From NCBI RefSeq assembly GCF_018991925.1, contig NW_024737068.1, positions 10,203,111 through 10,267,110 on the forward strand: DNA of 64,000 nt. The letters run 5' to 3'. Position 1 is the first letter of the stretch. Each line of letters begins with the position of its first letter. This document shows, in pieces, positions 1 to 12,695 of the stretch. Source of the DNA: Homarus americanus. Lineage: Eukaryota > Arthropoda > Malacostraca > Decapoda > Nephropidae. The notes below the pieces were generated by a model that saw only the letters and a program-made list of their open reading frames with translations, was not told where the DNA came from and ran no database searches. The position numbers and the translations under genes are program-made.

Positions 1-735
1 TCATTTCGACTATTGTTTGAATCTTCACTTCCTCCCAAGACGATTTGGCAAAATAAATTTAATTAAAAGTTTATATTTTTTATCTTTTTCTGAACTGAAA
101 AAAAGGACAAATAATGTAGGTGTTAGTCAAGTGTCACCCTCAGCTTCCCGTCCTGCCCTCCACGCCACTTCACTAATATCTGTTCACGATATATAACACT
201 GTCTTTGTTTAAGCCTCAGTTTAAACATGATGGTAAGGTCATCTTGGTGTTGGATATACTCAGCCTGAACAATGTAGTTCTCTTCCACCTACAGTATTTT
301 TTGTAACCAAGAGTCTTAACTAGGCCTGATATAGCAATATTGGAGTCAATTCTACTCCTATATACTGTAATTTTAATATCTGTACTTTTCATTCAATTAT
401 AAAGCTTAACGTTAATAAAATAAGGCATAACTTTAGTTCAGAAAACGCTCAGATATAACCGTCAGACAACACTCAGCTATTCGGCACTCGGTGGGACGTC
501 AGTAGAGGAAATAAATGGTAGCTTCCTTTAACACTATCATCACTACATAGACTAGTTTAAGTCGCTTCAGCATAGACTAGACGTGTGGTATTTGTGTACC
601 AACACTTGATTGGCCAGGCTTCTACGACTGTCCTTTTAGAAGATTATGATTCTCGACCATTTGTTCTCTTTTCTCTGGGTTAGTAGTATTACTTAAGTTA
701 CAGCATGCACTATGTTAACATTATTTACAGTTAGT
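1..735. other. unassigned AT-rich DNA
   Basis: No reading frame with recognisable protein similarity, no tandem array and no transposon ends are visible here. The sequence is AT-rich and non-repetitive at the scale I can read. Confidence 0.5.
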
Positions 736-739
736 TTGT

Positions 740-1045
740 AGGTGGGATGTAAGTTCTAGGTAGATTGTAGATTGTAGATTGTAGGTTGGGTGTAGGTTGT
801 AGGTGAGGTTTAAGTTGTAGGTGGGGTGTAGGTTGTAGTTGAGGCGTAAGTTGTAGGTGGGGTGTAGGTTGTAGGTGGGGTGCAGGTTGTAGGTGGGGTG
901 CAGGTTGTAGGTGGGGTGCAGGTTGTAGGTCGGATGCAGGTTGTAGGTGGGGAATAGGTTATAGGTGGGGTGCAGGTTATAGGTGGGGTGCAGGTTGTAG
1001 GTGGGATGCAGGTTGTAGGTGGGGTGTAGGTTGTAGGAGGTGTGA
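740..1045. repeat. 18-bp minisatellite
   Basis: About 15 imperfect copies of GTAGGTGGGGTGCAGGTT run head to tail. The unit is a multiple of three, so the minus strand shows a long frame reading YNLHPT over and over; this is a by-product of the repeat, not a gene. The 5' part (740-840) is more degenerate, mixing GTAGATT and TTAAGTT variants with the main unit. Confidence 0.93.
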
Positions 1046-1049
1046 TATC

Positions 1050-2615
1050 CTATGAATGGCAAACAGGGTGAAGGTGGCACAGACACTTGTAATTTCACTC
1101 ATTAATTGGTCATAAATTCAGAGCTAAGAATGTTAAAGAGTAATTATGATTGTTATAGCAGTCTCACACACGATGATTCTGTTCTCATGACCAAAAGTAG
1201 ACATATTAGTCATCAACAGTAGCCATCACTAGATTCTACAGGTATTGGTCAAATTTGGACCATACGGACTGGATACTGCAGAGGCAAGCTTATCTCACGT
1301 TAACTCGGCTCAAGTGTAACAATTTAGTGGACAAAGAGAGAAAATGCACTGGATACAGAGCAAAGCAGATTACCATATAACATCCTTGACCAACAATCTA
1401 GTTTCCGTGGTCTGGTTCCGGTTAATGGAGGGCGGCTACCCAGGGCATTTAGTTATTTTACAAGTTAACAGTCTTAAAACAGTACGTGCACATTAAACGT
1501 GCGCAGGACACGTGGCCAGTGAGGATGATGCCACCTGCATATTCTCTTCCTAAAAACCTTCCCCTTTCCTTGGCCATTATTGTTATACTAATACTCGAAT
1601 GCTTCACAACTTGTCATCATCAACTTTACTTCTCATTCTTGGATATCACATTGTCTTGAGTCTCTCCCGCCAACCTATTACAGGTCAAGTATTTTCATTT
1701 AGATATCATAAACATATTTTTTTTTCTTTCTGTTGCTTTCATACTGACTTGCTTTGTCCACAGCAGCCACGACCAAGTAACGAGGTGACAAGTCTCCAGA
1801 TCTACTAGCACACAACCACAACTGTCTAGACACAAGTACAGTATTTTTAACTACGGAGGCATTTAAGAACAGCAACGCTGAAGTCAATTTAACTTATATA
1901 CGCCAAGATCACTAGCTGGGAAATCCCTGCTGGATTCTTCGAAGACTGGCAAGTAGTTTGAAAAGAGCAACTGGTGCCGCATTACTTCTGTGGAGGCACG
2001 GAATAGATGCACACAAGCTACACGGAACAGACAATATTTTCTACATTACTGTATTATTGAACTGACTACGCGTTAAGCTCAGGCAGCTATAATATACCTG
2101 TTACTCCTTTGTACAATTACTGCCTTATTTAAAGTAAAACAAAAAAGTTAGCTGTTTATATTGCCATGTATTTTGATGCATTTTATGTAATTATCTCGAG
2201 GTTCAAATTAACTAATTTAACGAGAAGTTAGGAGCTTCATATGGTTTATCAAATTTAATAATAGCGCTCGGTTCTTGTTGCGAATTACCTAAATGAAAAC
2301 CCCTAGCTATAGTTTTCCTCTAACCAGACTTAGTTATAACAAGTTTACAACTAAGTAAACTTAGAGCAAGTTATAATATAAATAAGGTTTTACCAAGTCT
2401 TCTACCAAGACAGAATCATAACTTTCCTCCCATATGGATGCAAGAGGCATAAAGTGTCGGCGAGTCGGAGTTTACTTTCAAGAAGCCCAAGAACCACATC
2501 TGCCGCCCAGTTGTGCATCCATCCAAAGAGTGTGAGTGGCAGTGACGTTTAAGAGAAGTTGACTTATAAATATAGTATTGAACAAACCAACTGCTATATC
2601 ATGAGCTGCGGCTGT
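1050..2615. other. unassigned AT-rich DNA
   Basis: Only short frames occur and none resembles a known domain. I see no inverted ends, arrays or RNA genes. Confidence 0.45.
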
Positions 2616-2619
2616 GTCC

Positions 2620-3572
2620 GTCTAGTAACTCGAGGTAGAAGGGCGCACTGGGTCCCTCTAGTAACTAGAGGTAGAAGGGCGCACTGGGTTTCTCTAGTAA
2701 CTAGAGGTAGAAGGGCTCACTGGGCCCTCCTAGTAACTAGAGGTAGAAGGGCGCACTGGGTCCCTCTAGTAACTGGAGGTAGAAGGGCGCACTGGGTCCC
2801 TCTAGTAACTGGAGGTAGAAGGGCGCACTGGGTTCCTCTAGTAACTAGAGGTAGAAGGGCGCACTGGGTCCCTCTAGTAACTGGAGGTAGAAGGGCGCAC
2901 TGGGTCCCTCTAGTGACTGGAGGTAGAAGGGCGCACTGGGTCCCTCTAGTGGAGGTTGGAGTAACTAGAGGTAGAAGGGCGCACTGGGTCCCTCTAGTAA
3001 CTGGAGGTAGAAGGGCGCACTGGGTCCCTCTAGTGACTGGAGGTAGAAGGGCGCACTGGGTCCCTCTAGTGATTGGAGGTAGAAGGGCGCACTGGGTCCT
3101 CCTAGTAACTGGAGGTAGAAGGGCGCACTGGGTCCCTCTAGTGACTGGAGGTAGAAGGGCGCCTGGGTAGAAGGGCGCACTGGGTCCCTCTAGTGATTGG
3201 AGGTAGAAGGGCGCACTGGGTCCTCCTAGTAACTGGAGGTAGAAGGGCGCACTGGGTCCCTCTAGTGACTGGAGTTAGAAGGGCGCACTGGGTCCTCCTA
3301 GTAACTGGAGGTAGAAGGGCACACTGGGTCCTTCTAGTAACTGGAGGTAGAAGGGTGCACTGGGTCCTCCTAGAGACTGGAGGTAGAAGGGCTCACTGGG
3401 CCCTCCTAGTAACTGAGGTAGAAGGGCGCACTGGGTCCCTCTAGTCACCAGTGACTGGAGGTAGAAGGGTGCACTGGGTCCTCCTAGAGACTGGAGGTAG
3501 AAGGGCTCACTGGGCCCTCCTAGTAACTGAGGTAGAAGGGCGTACTGGGTCCTCCTAGTGACTGGAGGTACT
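2620..3572. repeat. 36-bp minisatellite
   Basis: Roughly 26 copies of a 36-bp unit containing GGTAGAAGGGCGCACTGGG and CTAGTAACT(A/G)GA. Because 36 is divisible by three, the plus strand reads VTRGRRAHWVPL repeatedly and the minus strand reads LGGPSAPFYLQS. Near 3165 and 3415-3450 the array slips (partial units, a local TCACCAGTGACT insertion), which breaks those frames. Later units carry more TCCTCC and GCTCAC variants, so the array has subfamilies: early units are homogeneous and late ones alternate between two types. Confidence 0.95.
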
Positions 3573-4056
3573 GTACAAGGAAGCCATGAGCGGTGGAGCC
3601 AAACTACACCAGCAGGCGTCATCGTCACTCCCACTCTCTCCTCAGCTGTGCTTCAGTCAAAGTTCGCATATGTTCCTTTTTTTATCAACAGTATATTTAT
3701 TTTGCACCATATCATTTCTTAAATACCTGTTTCTTCTGAGATGATAAAAAATATCATGTTGATATTAATAATAAAACATTGCTATTGTTAGTCTGCAGTG
3801 AGAATAATCAGAAAATAAACATATATTTTTTTATACATTATTTTAGATGTGCTTTCATTAGTCTCTTAATAATCATCTTGGATAACCCTGTAGAACAATT
3901 TCTATACTGTACTGTATATATTCATATATTTACACACAGTTAGAGAGGTGTACTTTGTAGTGTAGTATATTTAGTGAGTGACCTACAGGGGTATTAAGCT
4001 ACCATATACTGTATTCATGAACAACCGACATGTATTTTCTTTAATAGTTCTTTAAG

Positions 4057-4061
<5 letters not shown>

Positions 4062-4142
<81 letters not shown>
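4062..4142. repeat. (AT)n microsatellite
   Basis: About 40 uninterrupted AT dinucleotides in an otherwise AT-rich but non-repetitive stretch. Confidence 0.97.
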
Positions 4143-4145
<3 letters not shown>

Positions 4146-4253
4146 TGTGTATTTGGGGTGCACTAGTATTATCATGTTATACAAATATGCACATATTATA
4201 CAATATTATTAGCATTCATTATTTCTGTATGCTTCATGTTTTATCAGTTACAG

Positions 4254-4458
4254 TGGGTTATGTACCCGGGTCCCGAAGTACCCAGGTTATGTACCCGGGT
4301 CCCTAAGTGCCCAGGTTATGTACCTGGGTCCCTAAGAGCCCAGGTTATGTACCAGGGTCCCTCAGTGCCCAGGTTATGTACCCGGGTCCCTCAGTGCCCA
4401 GGTTATGTACCTGGGTCCCTAAGTGCCCAGGTTATGTACCAGGGTCCCTAAGTGCCCA
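4254..4458. repeat. 29-bp minisatellite
   Basis: Seven copies of a 29-bp unit containing TATGTACCCGGGTCCCTAAG and TGCCCAGGT. As 29 is not a multiple of three, the apparent plus-strand protein cycles through three peptides (PRLCTRVPKC, PGYVPGSLRA, QVMYQGP), which shows that it is not coding. Confidence 0.93.
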
Positions 4459-4459
4459 T

Positions 4460-6190
4460 TCATTCAATTGAATTTTCAATTATTTTTTGATGTCCCTTAT
4501 TATCGGAACTTTAATTGATCCTGTACAACTTTCTTCACTTCCCTCAGACCTTTATGTCATTCATTCAATAATCAAACATGTAATATTTTATAACATAGGC
4601 TTGTCTGTCTGTCTGTCTCTGGTATTCCTTTAAACGTCACATAGTTGCCAAGCCTTAATCTTATACCCCAACTTGCACACTCACACTGTCAGTCTTACTC
4701 TATATTATTCCGTCAGCGTATTATTCTTGCTCTCGTCTTGCCCGAGTCTTCTGCCGGCTCCTCCCAACCACCACACAGCCCCTGCCATACATCAGACGTC
4801 ATGTATACATCTGCTTTTTCTGATGGAGTTTCAATATAAAATAATTGTTATTTATTTATATATATAGAATCATACTCATTATAAAATCCAACTCACTTTC
4901 AGAAGATATACTGATGGTGTTAAAGAGACTGTGTCTGTTGTGACGGACCAAACTATATTTATATATACATATATACACTTGTCAAAATCCAAGTCAAACA
5001 TGAGTCTGAGCTATGATTTAGTAGTAAGGAAAATAATATTTTTGAATTCAGATCAATATGATATTGATATAAATTTGAAACGAAGAGTCTTAGAACTTTG
5101 TCATGTAGTTCCTTGGTGTTTGAGAAATTACTATACTGTATACTGTACATCTCTGAGGGACGAAGGTGCAGCAGTAACAGTATGGCTGTCACCTCACTCT
5201 TGGGAGGACTTGGACTGAAATTAAACTTGAAACATTATGTCTATAAATTAGTCAAAAGAGTTGGCACGCTGCCACAAAGCTGTGCCCTGACTGGTCTGCT
5301 GATTAATGTCATCTAAACACTGATTGGATAATATATTGAAACGAAGATGTTGTGCACCCCCGGCATTAGCTGGTCCCATTTCTTAGGATCGTTAGATAAA
5401 AAGATCTTTTAGGCTTCATTTATTATATAATTGTTTTGGTTAATAAACAAAGAAACTGAATTTGTTCCCACAACTGTTGGTCGCTTTCTGCACTGCGGGA
5501 AGATCAAGTAGCAGGTGTTCACGACGTTACTGTTACATGCAGTAAAGTTTAAAACTAACATGAGCTCCAAGTTGTAGTACAGGGTGTCCCGCCTACCTAC
5601 CTACAAGCTCTGGACTTTCGAAGACGCTCGACAGTTTTGTTGTAATGTTTCATTAGAAAAGTTTGGTGCACAGTTTCTGAAAGAAGTGAGTGACAATGTG
5701 TGTTGTTCACCCCATACTGGTTACAATTTAACACACATAATTATGTTCATATATATATTAATAAGCGGATGAACACATAATAAAACATAAATGCAAAATT
5801 AACTTTCGTAAGATAGAACTCTCACTTTAATTTTATTAGTAATAAGTACAGTACCACGTTTAGCAGCTGAAGGAACCACAAATGGACCTTAAAATGTAGA
5901 AATGGGGAAAATTGATGACGCTAAAATTTGAGCCAATCAAAACGCGGCTGACACCCTGCCTACAGTCACAATTTGCTGTCATGACCAATGCACTCTAACC
6001 ACTCTCACAACTCGTACAGTACCTTATATCTAGCATGTACTATACAGTATTCCAGAAAAGTATAACTCAGATTTGTTATATTAGAGGATCGTCAATATAT
6101 ACAGTATATTAGCAAAGTTTAAATAGTTTTCTGTAATTGATATGTCTATATTATACATTTTGTCATTATAAAATCTCTGTACTATGCTTT
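4460..6190. other. unassigned AT-rich DNA
   Basis: Short frames only. A (TCTG)4 run lies at 4601-4620. The phrase ACAGGGTGTCCCG at 5579 resembles ends of some arthropod DNA transposons, but no partner end is visible nearby. Confidence 0.4.
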
Positions 6191-6195
6191 AATTT

Positions 6196-7320
<1,125 letters not shown>

Positions 7321-7375
7321 ATCCACAAAACGAAAATACAAGGAATTGGATGATGATAAGAGGTATAACTTGGTA

Positions 7376-7407
<32 letters not shown>

Positions 7408-7488
7408 GACATGGGTAGAATATGTATAATGACATCCACAAAACGAAAATACAAGGAATTGGATGATGATAAGAGGTATAACTTGGTA

Positions 7489-7520
<32 letters not shown>

Positions 7521-7548
7521 GACATGGGTAGAATATGTATAATGACAA
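7321..7548. repeat. 113-bp tandem duplication containing (AAT)n
   Basis: Two head-to-tail copies start at 7321 and 7434. Each contains CACAAAACGAAAATACAAGG, then about 10 AAT units, then GACATGGGTAGAATATG. The copies are almost identical, so the duplication is recent and carried the microsatellite with it. Confidence 0.92.
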
Positions 7549-7779
7549 TACAATACTAATATTAGAATGGAGTTAAAAAAGGAAAAAGGAAATTAAGATC
7601 AAACTTCTAATTTTGGAAATAGAAGTTAGGCAGTTGATAAGCCTTAAACAGAGCTTATAAAACAAGTGGACAGGAATTAGATCAAATGTTTCACAAAATA
7701 TGTATACAGTATTTCTTTACATCAAAGGAGTGTAACAGCACCATTTGTATTATATAAATATTTACCCAAATGTATAATA

Positions 7780-7862
7780 CCAAATCAATCACGAAGTTAT
7801 TCAACCAAGACTCAGTAGTTATTCACTAAGTTATTCAACCATGACTTAGTAGTTGTTCATGT
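7780..7862. repeat. fragment related to the LTR remnant at 20-21 kb
   Basis: The phrase ATTCACTAAGTTATTCAACC, followed by ATGACTTAGTAGTTG, nearly matches the reverse complement of about 21045-21080. A shortened copy of the same phrase precedes it, so it is locally duplicated. Too short to classify alone. Confidence 0.45.
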
Positions 7863-7988
7863 CATGCATTGCTGAGGTGGTAGTTCCTATGGGGAGCGAG
7901 CGAGGGCAGGCTGAGGTCAGAGCATGTCAGCAACAACATATCTGACGCGTTTCCTCTTCCAGGCCTCTTCGCTCTCTCTCCCTGGGTC

Positions 7989-8693
7989 CAGTGGCGCAGC
8001 CAGGGGGGTTTCCTGGTTGCCCGGAAACCTCCCCCTCCAGGTACTGCATGGTGGGGCCAACCCATACCTGACCTGGCGACACCTCAGTAACACGAAGGTT
8101 GGGTCAGCTTACCTGACCTCACCCCACGCCATGGTAACTTCCACCACCTCTGTCATCCTCATGCACCTGCATGCCCTTAATATATACAGCAATGCCAGAC
8201 AGTGTGAAATATTGAGATATACCAGTGGATATAAACCAAGTAATTGACACGTTTGCACAGAAAAATCCCAGGAAGATGAAATTTGCCAATGTACTTGCAG
8301 AAAAACAAAGGCAATTTATTTTACGGGTGTTCAAAAACTGTTAAGCAAATCTTATGAGTTCTGTTAGTGTTCAATGTTAGTTAGTTATTATATACAAGTA
8401 TTAAAATGCTTAATGATTGTTACACATTCAGTACAGTAATAACTATATTATATACTCTATATTTAGTACAGTAAATTCATGTATTTTAAAACTGTGTAAA
8501 TAAAATATTTACAAAATTTTTACGACTTCTATTATCCTGTAATATAAGTCTATGTACAAAGATTAGGATGCTAAATTACACCATCTTCAACCTCAGATTA
8601 TTTCCTAAGATGGCTGAATTGGCTCGCTACGCTCGCCAGATTTCTCAGTAATTTGGAACCCCCCCCCCTAGTCAATTTCTGGGTGCACCCCTG
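7989..8693. mobile_element. candidate non-autonomous TIR element (MITE-like)
   Basis: The left end reads CAGTGGCGCAGCCAGGGG. The reverse complement of the right end reads CAGGGGTGCACCCAGAAATT, giving an imperfect terminal inverted repeat (11 of the first 15 bases match). GGGTC lies immediately outside both ends (7984-7988 and 8694-8698), as expected for a 5-bp target duplication. No transposase frame is inside. The end sequence resembles a common invertebrate repeat beginning CAGTGGCGTAGCCAG, but I cannot name the superfamily. Confidence 0.55.
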
Positions 8694-8910
8694 GGGTCAG
8701 TGACAGGATACTCATATCACTTGTTACCCAGTGAACACCTCACTTAAGTGTTCTCCTGTAAGTGCACTAAGACACTTCCCTTAGCAGAGACGGTACAATA
8801 TATTCTCAACTGAACTCAGTACTTGAAAAACTATAGTTTTCTACAATAAAACAAAACCAACAAAGTGTTTACTTCAGCCCTGCCACTTATCAATTCAAGA
8901 ACTAATATAC

Positions 8911-9545
8911 AGTCAACCCTCACATTACGCTGTCCCGCATTCCGTGGTTCACCGTTAACGCGGTGCCTTGCCAGAACCTAACGTGCTCACATTACGCGGT
9001 CGTGAACCCCATTACGCGGAGAGTGTCCGGCGCGACGCTATTTTTAGATTTGCCCCACGCACCACCCACCCGCCCGCCTGACTGCCTCTCCCTCCTCCTC
9101 CCTCCTCCTCCCTCCGCTTGGGCAAGCGGCGCGGTAAGGTTGCGCAGTGTGTGTCTTTGTTGCGTTATCACTGACGTCATATGACGTATCAGACCTGTGA
9201 TTGGCCATGCATCCCTACCCCCCTCTGCTGCTAGCTGTAATTGGCTTAAAGTATTATGACGTGTCCACCCGGGGGAGGGAGGGAGGGAGGAGAGACGACG
9301 CTTGACCTAGCCGCGGCAGTTTCATCCCTCCAGGCCACTCCGTGTAAACGCGCATCCATTGTTCCGTAAAATGGCTTCCGCCGGACCACCACCCCCAGAG
9401 AGAAACCTTTCCTTACCTGGACCCAGCGGCACTAAACCAAAGAAGACACGACGTTCCTTAAGCTACGAGGTGAAGTATAGCATCATCCAAGAGTTGGAGA
9501 AAGGAACAAGGCAGGTTGATTTGGCGCGCCAGCATGGCTCCCAGC
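8911..9545 (+). mobile_element. Tigger/pogo-type DNA transposon, 5' fragment
   Basis: The segment starts with CAGTCAACCCTCACATTACG and continues with repeated TTACGCGG/CGTAATG-like blocks, the usual look of Tigger/pogo ends and subterminal repeats. A GC-richer leader (9010-9370) precedes an ATG at 9371 whose product has the pogo-type psq/CENP-B helix-turn-helix start. After residue ~58 the transposase stops being recognisable and a LINE sequence takes over, so the DDE domain and right end are missing. Confidence 0.72.
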
Positions 9546-10021
9546 GCGAGAAACAAAGCATAGAGAAAATCCAAAACAGAGCGATGAGACTCATCCTCGG
9601 CTGCCTTACGACCACCAGAATAGAAGTCATGCAGAGTGAACTAATCCTGCTTCCTGTCTGCGATCGAATTACTGCTCTCAATGCTATCCTTGGTGTTAAA
9701 CTTCTTCGCAGTGAGAAACCGACTCCCCTGTCCGGCTCAGTGAACTCACATCTTAACTCCCTCCTGCGCCGGCCTGCCCCCATTACCTCTCCCTCCCTCT
9801 CTCAACACTGGCCCGTCCACATTGCTGCTGACATCCTGCGTTATCACCTTTACACCCCCTTGTCATCTCTCCCTCCCGAGTACACTCATCCGCCTCTACC
9901 ACCGTGGACTTCCCCGAGTGTTGATGTTGTCGTCCACACCTTCCCTGGTCGTAAATCCACCCAACTGCGGTATATGCTTTTTAATCTAGGCAGTGACCGA
10001 GTTTTCAAATGCAAGAATTAA
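9371..10021 (+). CDS. chimeric ORF: Tigger HTH fused to LINE reverse-transcriptase tail
   Basis: The frame opens upstream without an ATG; the first ATG is at 9371 (MASAGPPPPERNL), giving 216 residues. Residues 1-~58 have a basic proline-rich lead and then SYEVKYSIIQELEKG...VDLARQHGS, the DNA-binding helix-turn-helix of pogo/Tigger transposases. From ~62 on (IEKIQNRAMRLILGC, TTRIEVMQ) the sequence is the C-terminal region of a jockey-like reverse transcriptase leading toward an RNase H-like part (VDVVVHTFPG). The two are joined in frame without a stop. There is no catalytic domain. Whether it is expressed is unknown; the simplest explanation is a chance in-frame fusion of two transposon relics. 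Confidence 0.75.
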   Translation: MASAGPPPPERNLSLPGPSGTKPKKTRRSLSYEVKYSIIQELEKGTRQVDLARQHGSQREKQSIEKIQNRAMRLILGCLTTTRIEVMQSELILLPVCDRITALNAILGVKLLRSEKPTPLSGSVNSHLNSLLRRPAPITSPSLSQHWPVHIAADILRYHLYTPLSSLPPEYTHPPLPPWTSPSVDVVVHTFPGRKSTQLRYMLFNLGSDRVFKCKN

Positions 10022-10900
10022 ACTGACATCAAGTACTAAGAATGGCAGTGCATTGTAGACGGAGCTTAGCGAGGATATTGTAATGACCACGGTTGTAGAT
10101 GTTAGTTAACGTAAAATCAGACAATTCATATTCCGCTCAACAGACCATTAAACATGTAGCCGTAACTTCTTTATTGAGTCCCCCAGTTGAGGCGTCCATT
10201 TTCTTATCACTTCAGGGCGCCTGAGGCCTCCGTTTTCTCTAATTCATGTACCCCAGAGACTCTGATATTCCTTCGTATCCTATATCATGTTATGAGATTT
10301 GAAATTGCAACTGAAGTCATACATGGTAGATTAAGTAAGATATGTCTGATTTAATATAAAACATTCAAGATCCCTTGTGAGTGATGTTGAAAGCTTCAAC
10401 TGCATTTACTATTTGCAAAACTTGTCACCTAAGTTGGTGTTTAGTGTGCCCGTAGAAGTGACGAATCCCTGAACCCATCAGTAAGGATGCCATGAGTTGC
10501 CAACTGATACTGAAGTTAGATCATTTTGATTCCCAATCTTCAGAAAATCTGATGTTTGTATTGAAATTATTGTCAGTTGTTTATTTTAGAAAGTAATTAC
10601 GATCCTGAAAAGAATTTGTCAGTCTTCTTACGTCTAAGATCTAACAGCCAACTCTCAGTAGGCCATCCTGAGTGTGAACCAATATCTCATAACTCCACAT
10701 TATAACCCAGTGAATTTATCCAGGAACTAGCAAACCAGAACCTTACCTTAGTGTGTAATCTAGGATTAAGATATGTATTTATAAGACATAAGGCCACAAT
10801 AGATAGGAAAATGGAGATGTGAGAACCATAAGAATTGAAAGTGAAAATTAAAGATTGGAAACTGTAGGCCTGTTTCAGTGAGAGATACAAGGCACCGCCC
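10022..10900. other. unassigned DNA
   Basis: No domain or repeat is recognisable. I looked for the missing right end of the Tigger element (an inverted CGTAATG-type end) and did not find it. Confidence 0.4.
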
Positions 10901-11479
10901 TTAGTGATTCTCGATTTCTCCCAACACAGGTACCACGCGAGCGTCAGCCATTACCTCCCCTGTGAGGAACGCACCATGGGGGGTCCATCTGCTCACCGTG
11001 GTCATGCACTTCCACTGTGAATCTGTGGATACCCTACATATCACCACCCAGGAAAGGCGAAAATCACTGTATACTTGAGAACCAATACTGGTATGATTAC
11101 CTGGGAAGTATCCCATCTGCTCATCAAGAGAAGTGTAATGGAAATAATAGTTGTTCTCCTGATGAAGACCAGCTCTTTTTGTAATGTACCAGGTGATGTT
11201 TTACTGATGTTATACGGAGAAGGAATGACTGAGGTAAGGAGGTCAATGATTGTTATGAGGAATGAGTTGGTTAATGCCACGCAATTAATGTAAGACGTAT
11301 GTTGTTGGGCAGTGTAACTAAAATCATAGTTGTTCTCCTGAGGAAGCCCGACTCTTCTTGTATTTTGACGGGATGCAATATGTTTTATAGGGTTTCTGGA
11401 GGCATAGACAAGATCCCAGTTAGCATTCATTAGGTTGTTTTCAAAAAGGAGCATGTTGTCGGTGCAGTAGTCTCTGTAT

Positions 11480-12247
11480 TGGATTGGTAGCAAGAAGGTC
11501 AAATATTGAGGTGTCAGTTTCTGATATTAATAGATCAAGGTTGAAATCTCCTGTAATGTAGCAATGTTTCCTCTCTGAACTTATGATAGTGATAAGCTCC
11601 GAAAATTTATCAAGAAAATTCCTTACATTAGTGTGGGGTCTTCTGTAGATTACTCCTACTAGGATATTTCGTGTGTCGTTACGTAATTCAATGAAAACAC
11701 TCTTCATGTACTCCTCCTGAACCTTTAAATCATCTCTTACAGAAGTGTTATACTTGATATCTACATATAGGGCGACACCACCGCTGTGTCGTGACGTGTT
11801 CACGCAGTGTCTATTATAATTAGGAATGTTATACAAATGGTTAATATCGTTAGTGAGTTTGGTCTCACAGAATCCAAGTACATCAAATTTGTGGGCAATA
11901 GAAGATAAACACTGATCTAAAAAGGTATCTAGATGAAGGAGAATACTGCTGATGTTGTGGCTAATCAAGGAGAAGGAATGAGGTAGTAGGAGGCTAGAAC
12001 TAAACTCGGGGGAGTCAGGAAAGTAATAGTTACAGTTTGGGTTGGTGTAACCCAGTGAGTTTTGTAGAAAGACATCAGGATCGATATGAGGGAGTATTGT
12101 GTCGACACCATGGGGAAATGGGGTGTAACACATACGACCAAGCACATCTAAGGGAATGACATCATCATTGTGGGAACATTGATACTGATTAAGGAACAGT
12201 AAAAACTCAGGGTCACTGGGGTGTGAAAAAGGAAGATCTAAGAACAT
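11480..12247 (-). pseudogene. LINE endonuclease (EEP family) domain
   Basis: The frame of about 255 residues has the apurinic-like endonuclease core of non-LTR retrotransposons: SLISHNISSI near the start of the domain, VLGFCETKL (the metal-binding Glu region), SGGVALYV, VGVIYRRPHT and the GDFNLDLL signature. The fold normally nicks target DNA to prime reverse transcription. After DTSIFDLLATN the sequence shifts to unrelated residues and into a linker piece (TDNMLLFENNLMNANWDLVY) in a different frame, so the C-terminal catalytic Asp-His part is missing. A frame upstream of the endonuclease (first ~100 residues) has no known domain. Confidence 0.82.
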
Positions 12248-12351
12248 TATAATAGTGGGGAGGTAACGTACTCACAAGTGCTACAACCAACAGAATTAGG
12301 ATGACAGGTAATGTTGAGGGTGATTCCCAGATGGAGTGGGAGGTGCTCCTG

Positions 12352-12636
12352 TCACTCGGTTTTGAAGGCTGCTGGTTTCCACCACAGAGGGTAGACGTGT
12401 AGTACTCGAGTTGGCCGGCAGGGGGGAGGGGGGGGGGAGGAAACTCCGCAGGTGATAGCTACAGTGGCTGGTTCCTCCTCAGTGGGGAGGGGGTTTTCGA
12501 GGGCTTGGGGGTGGGGGGTTCGTACAGCGGGTGAGTGAGTGGGAGGGGGTCCACTTGCCTGATCCCTCACAACAAAGGTTTTGTGACTGAACGTCACGTG
12601 TTTCCCTTGTTTCCTGGCTTCTTTAAACTGGTCCAT
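12352..12636 (-). pseudogene. LINE ORF1-type protein, C-terminal end
   Basis: The minus-strand product begins FKEARKQGKHVTFSHKTFVVRD. This resembles the segment near the end of the first protein of L2/CR1-type LINEs (a basic stretch ending in VIRD/VRD), here followed by a Pro/His-rich tail (PPPTHSPAVRTPHPQ). It lies just upstream of the endonuclease frame on the same strand, as expected for ORF1 before ORF2. Only about 95 residues remain. Confidence 0.5.
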
Positions 12637-12695
12637 TTGCTGTATTAATGGTCTGGTGGGATTTTCACCCCCTAAGTTCGGGAACTGAAATACTC

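Larger units (their letters stand above)
11041..12640 (-). mobile_element. L2/CR1-like LINE, 5' half, rearranged
   Basis: Read on the minus strand: end of an ORF1-type protein (12636-12352), an endonuclease domain (12247-~11480), then a short linker normally found between endonuclease and reverse transcriptase (~11490-11370). The end of the endonuclease is deleted and the reverse transcriptase is absent. The last part (11330-11080) contains a divergent internal duplication: TAGTTGTTCTCCTGA occurs at 11148 and 11328 with similar flanks. Confidence 0.75.

Noticed and set aside
721..1098. 125-codon minus-strand frame with YNLHPT repeats
   Set aside because: It is the translation of an 18-bp minisatellite; no start context or non-repeat domain.
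2559..3444. Plus-strand frames reading VTRGRRAHWVPL
   Set aside because: Produced by a 36-bp tandem repeat; frames break wherever the array slips.
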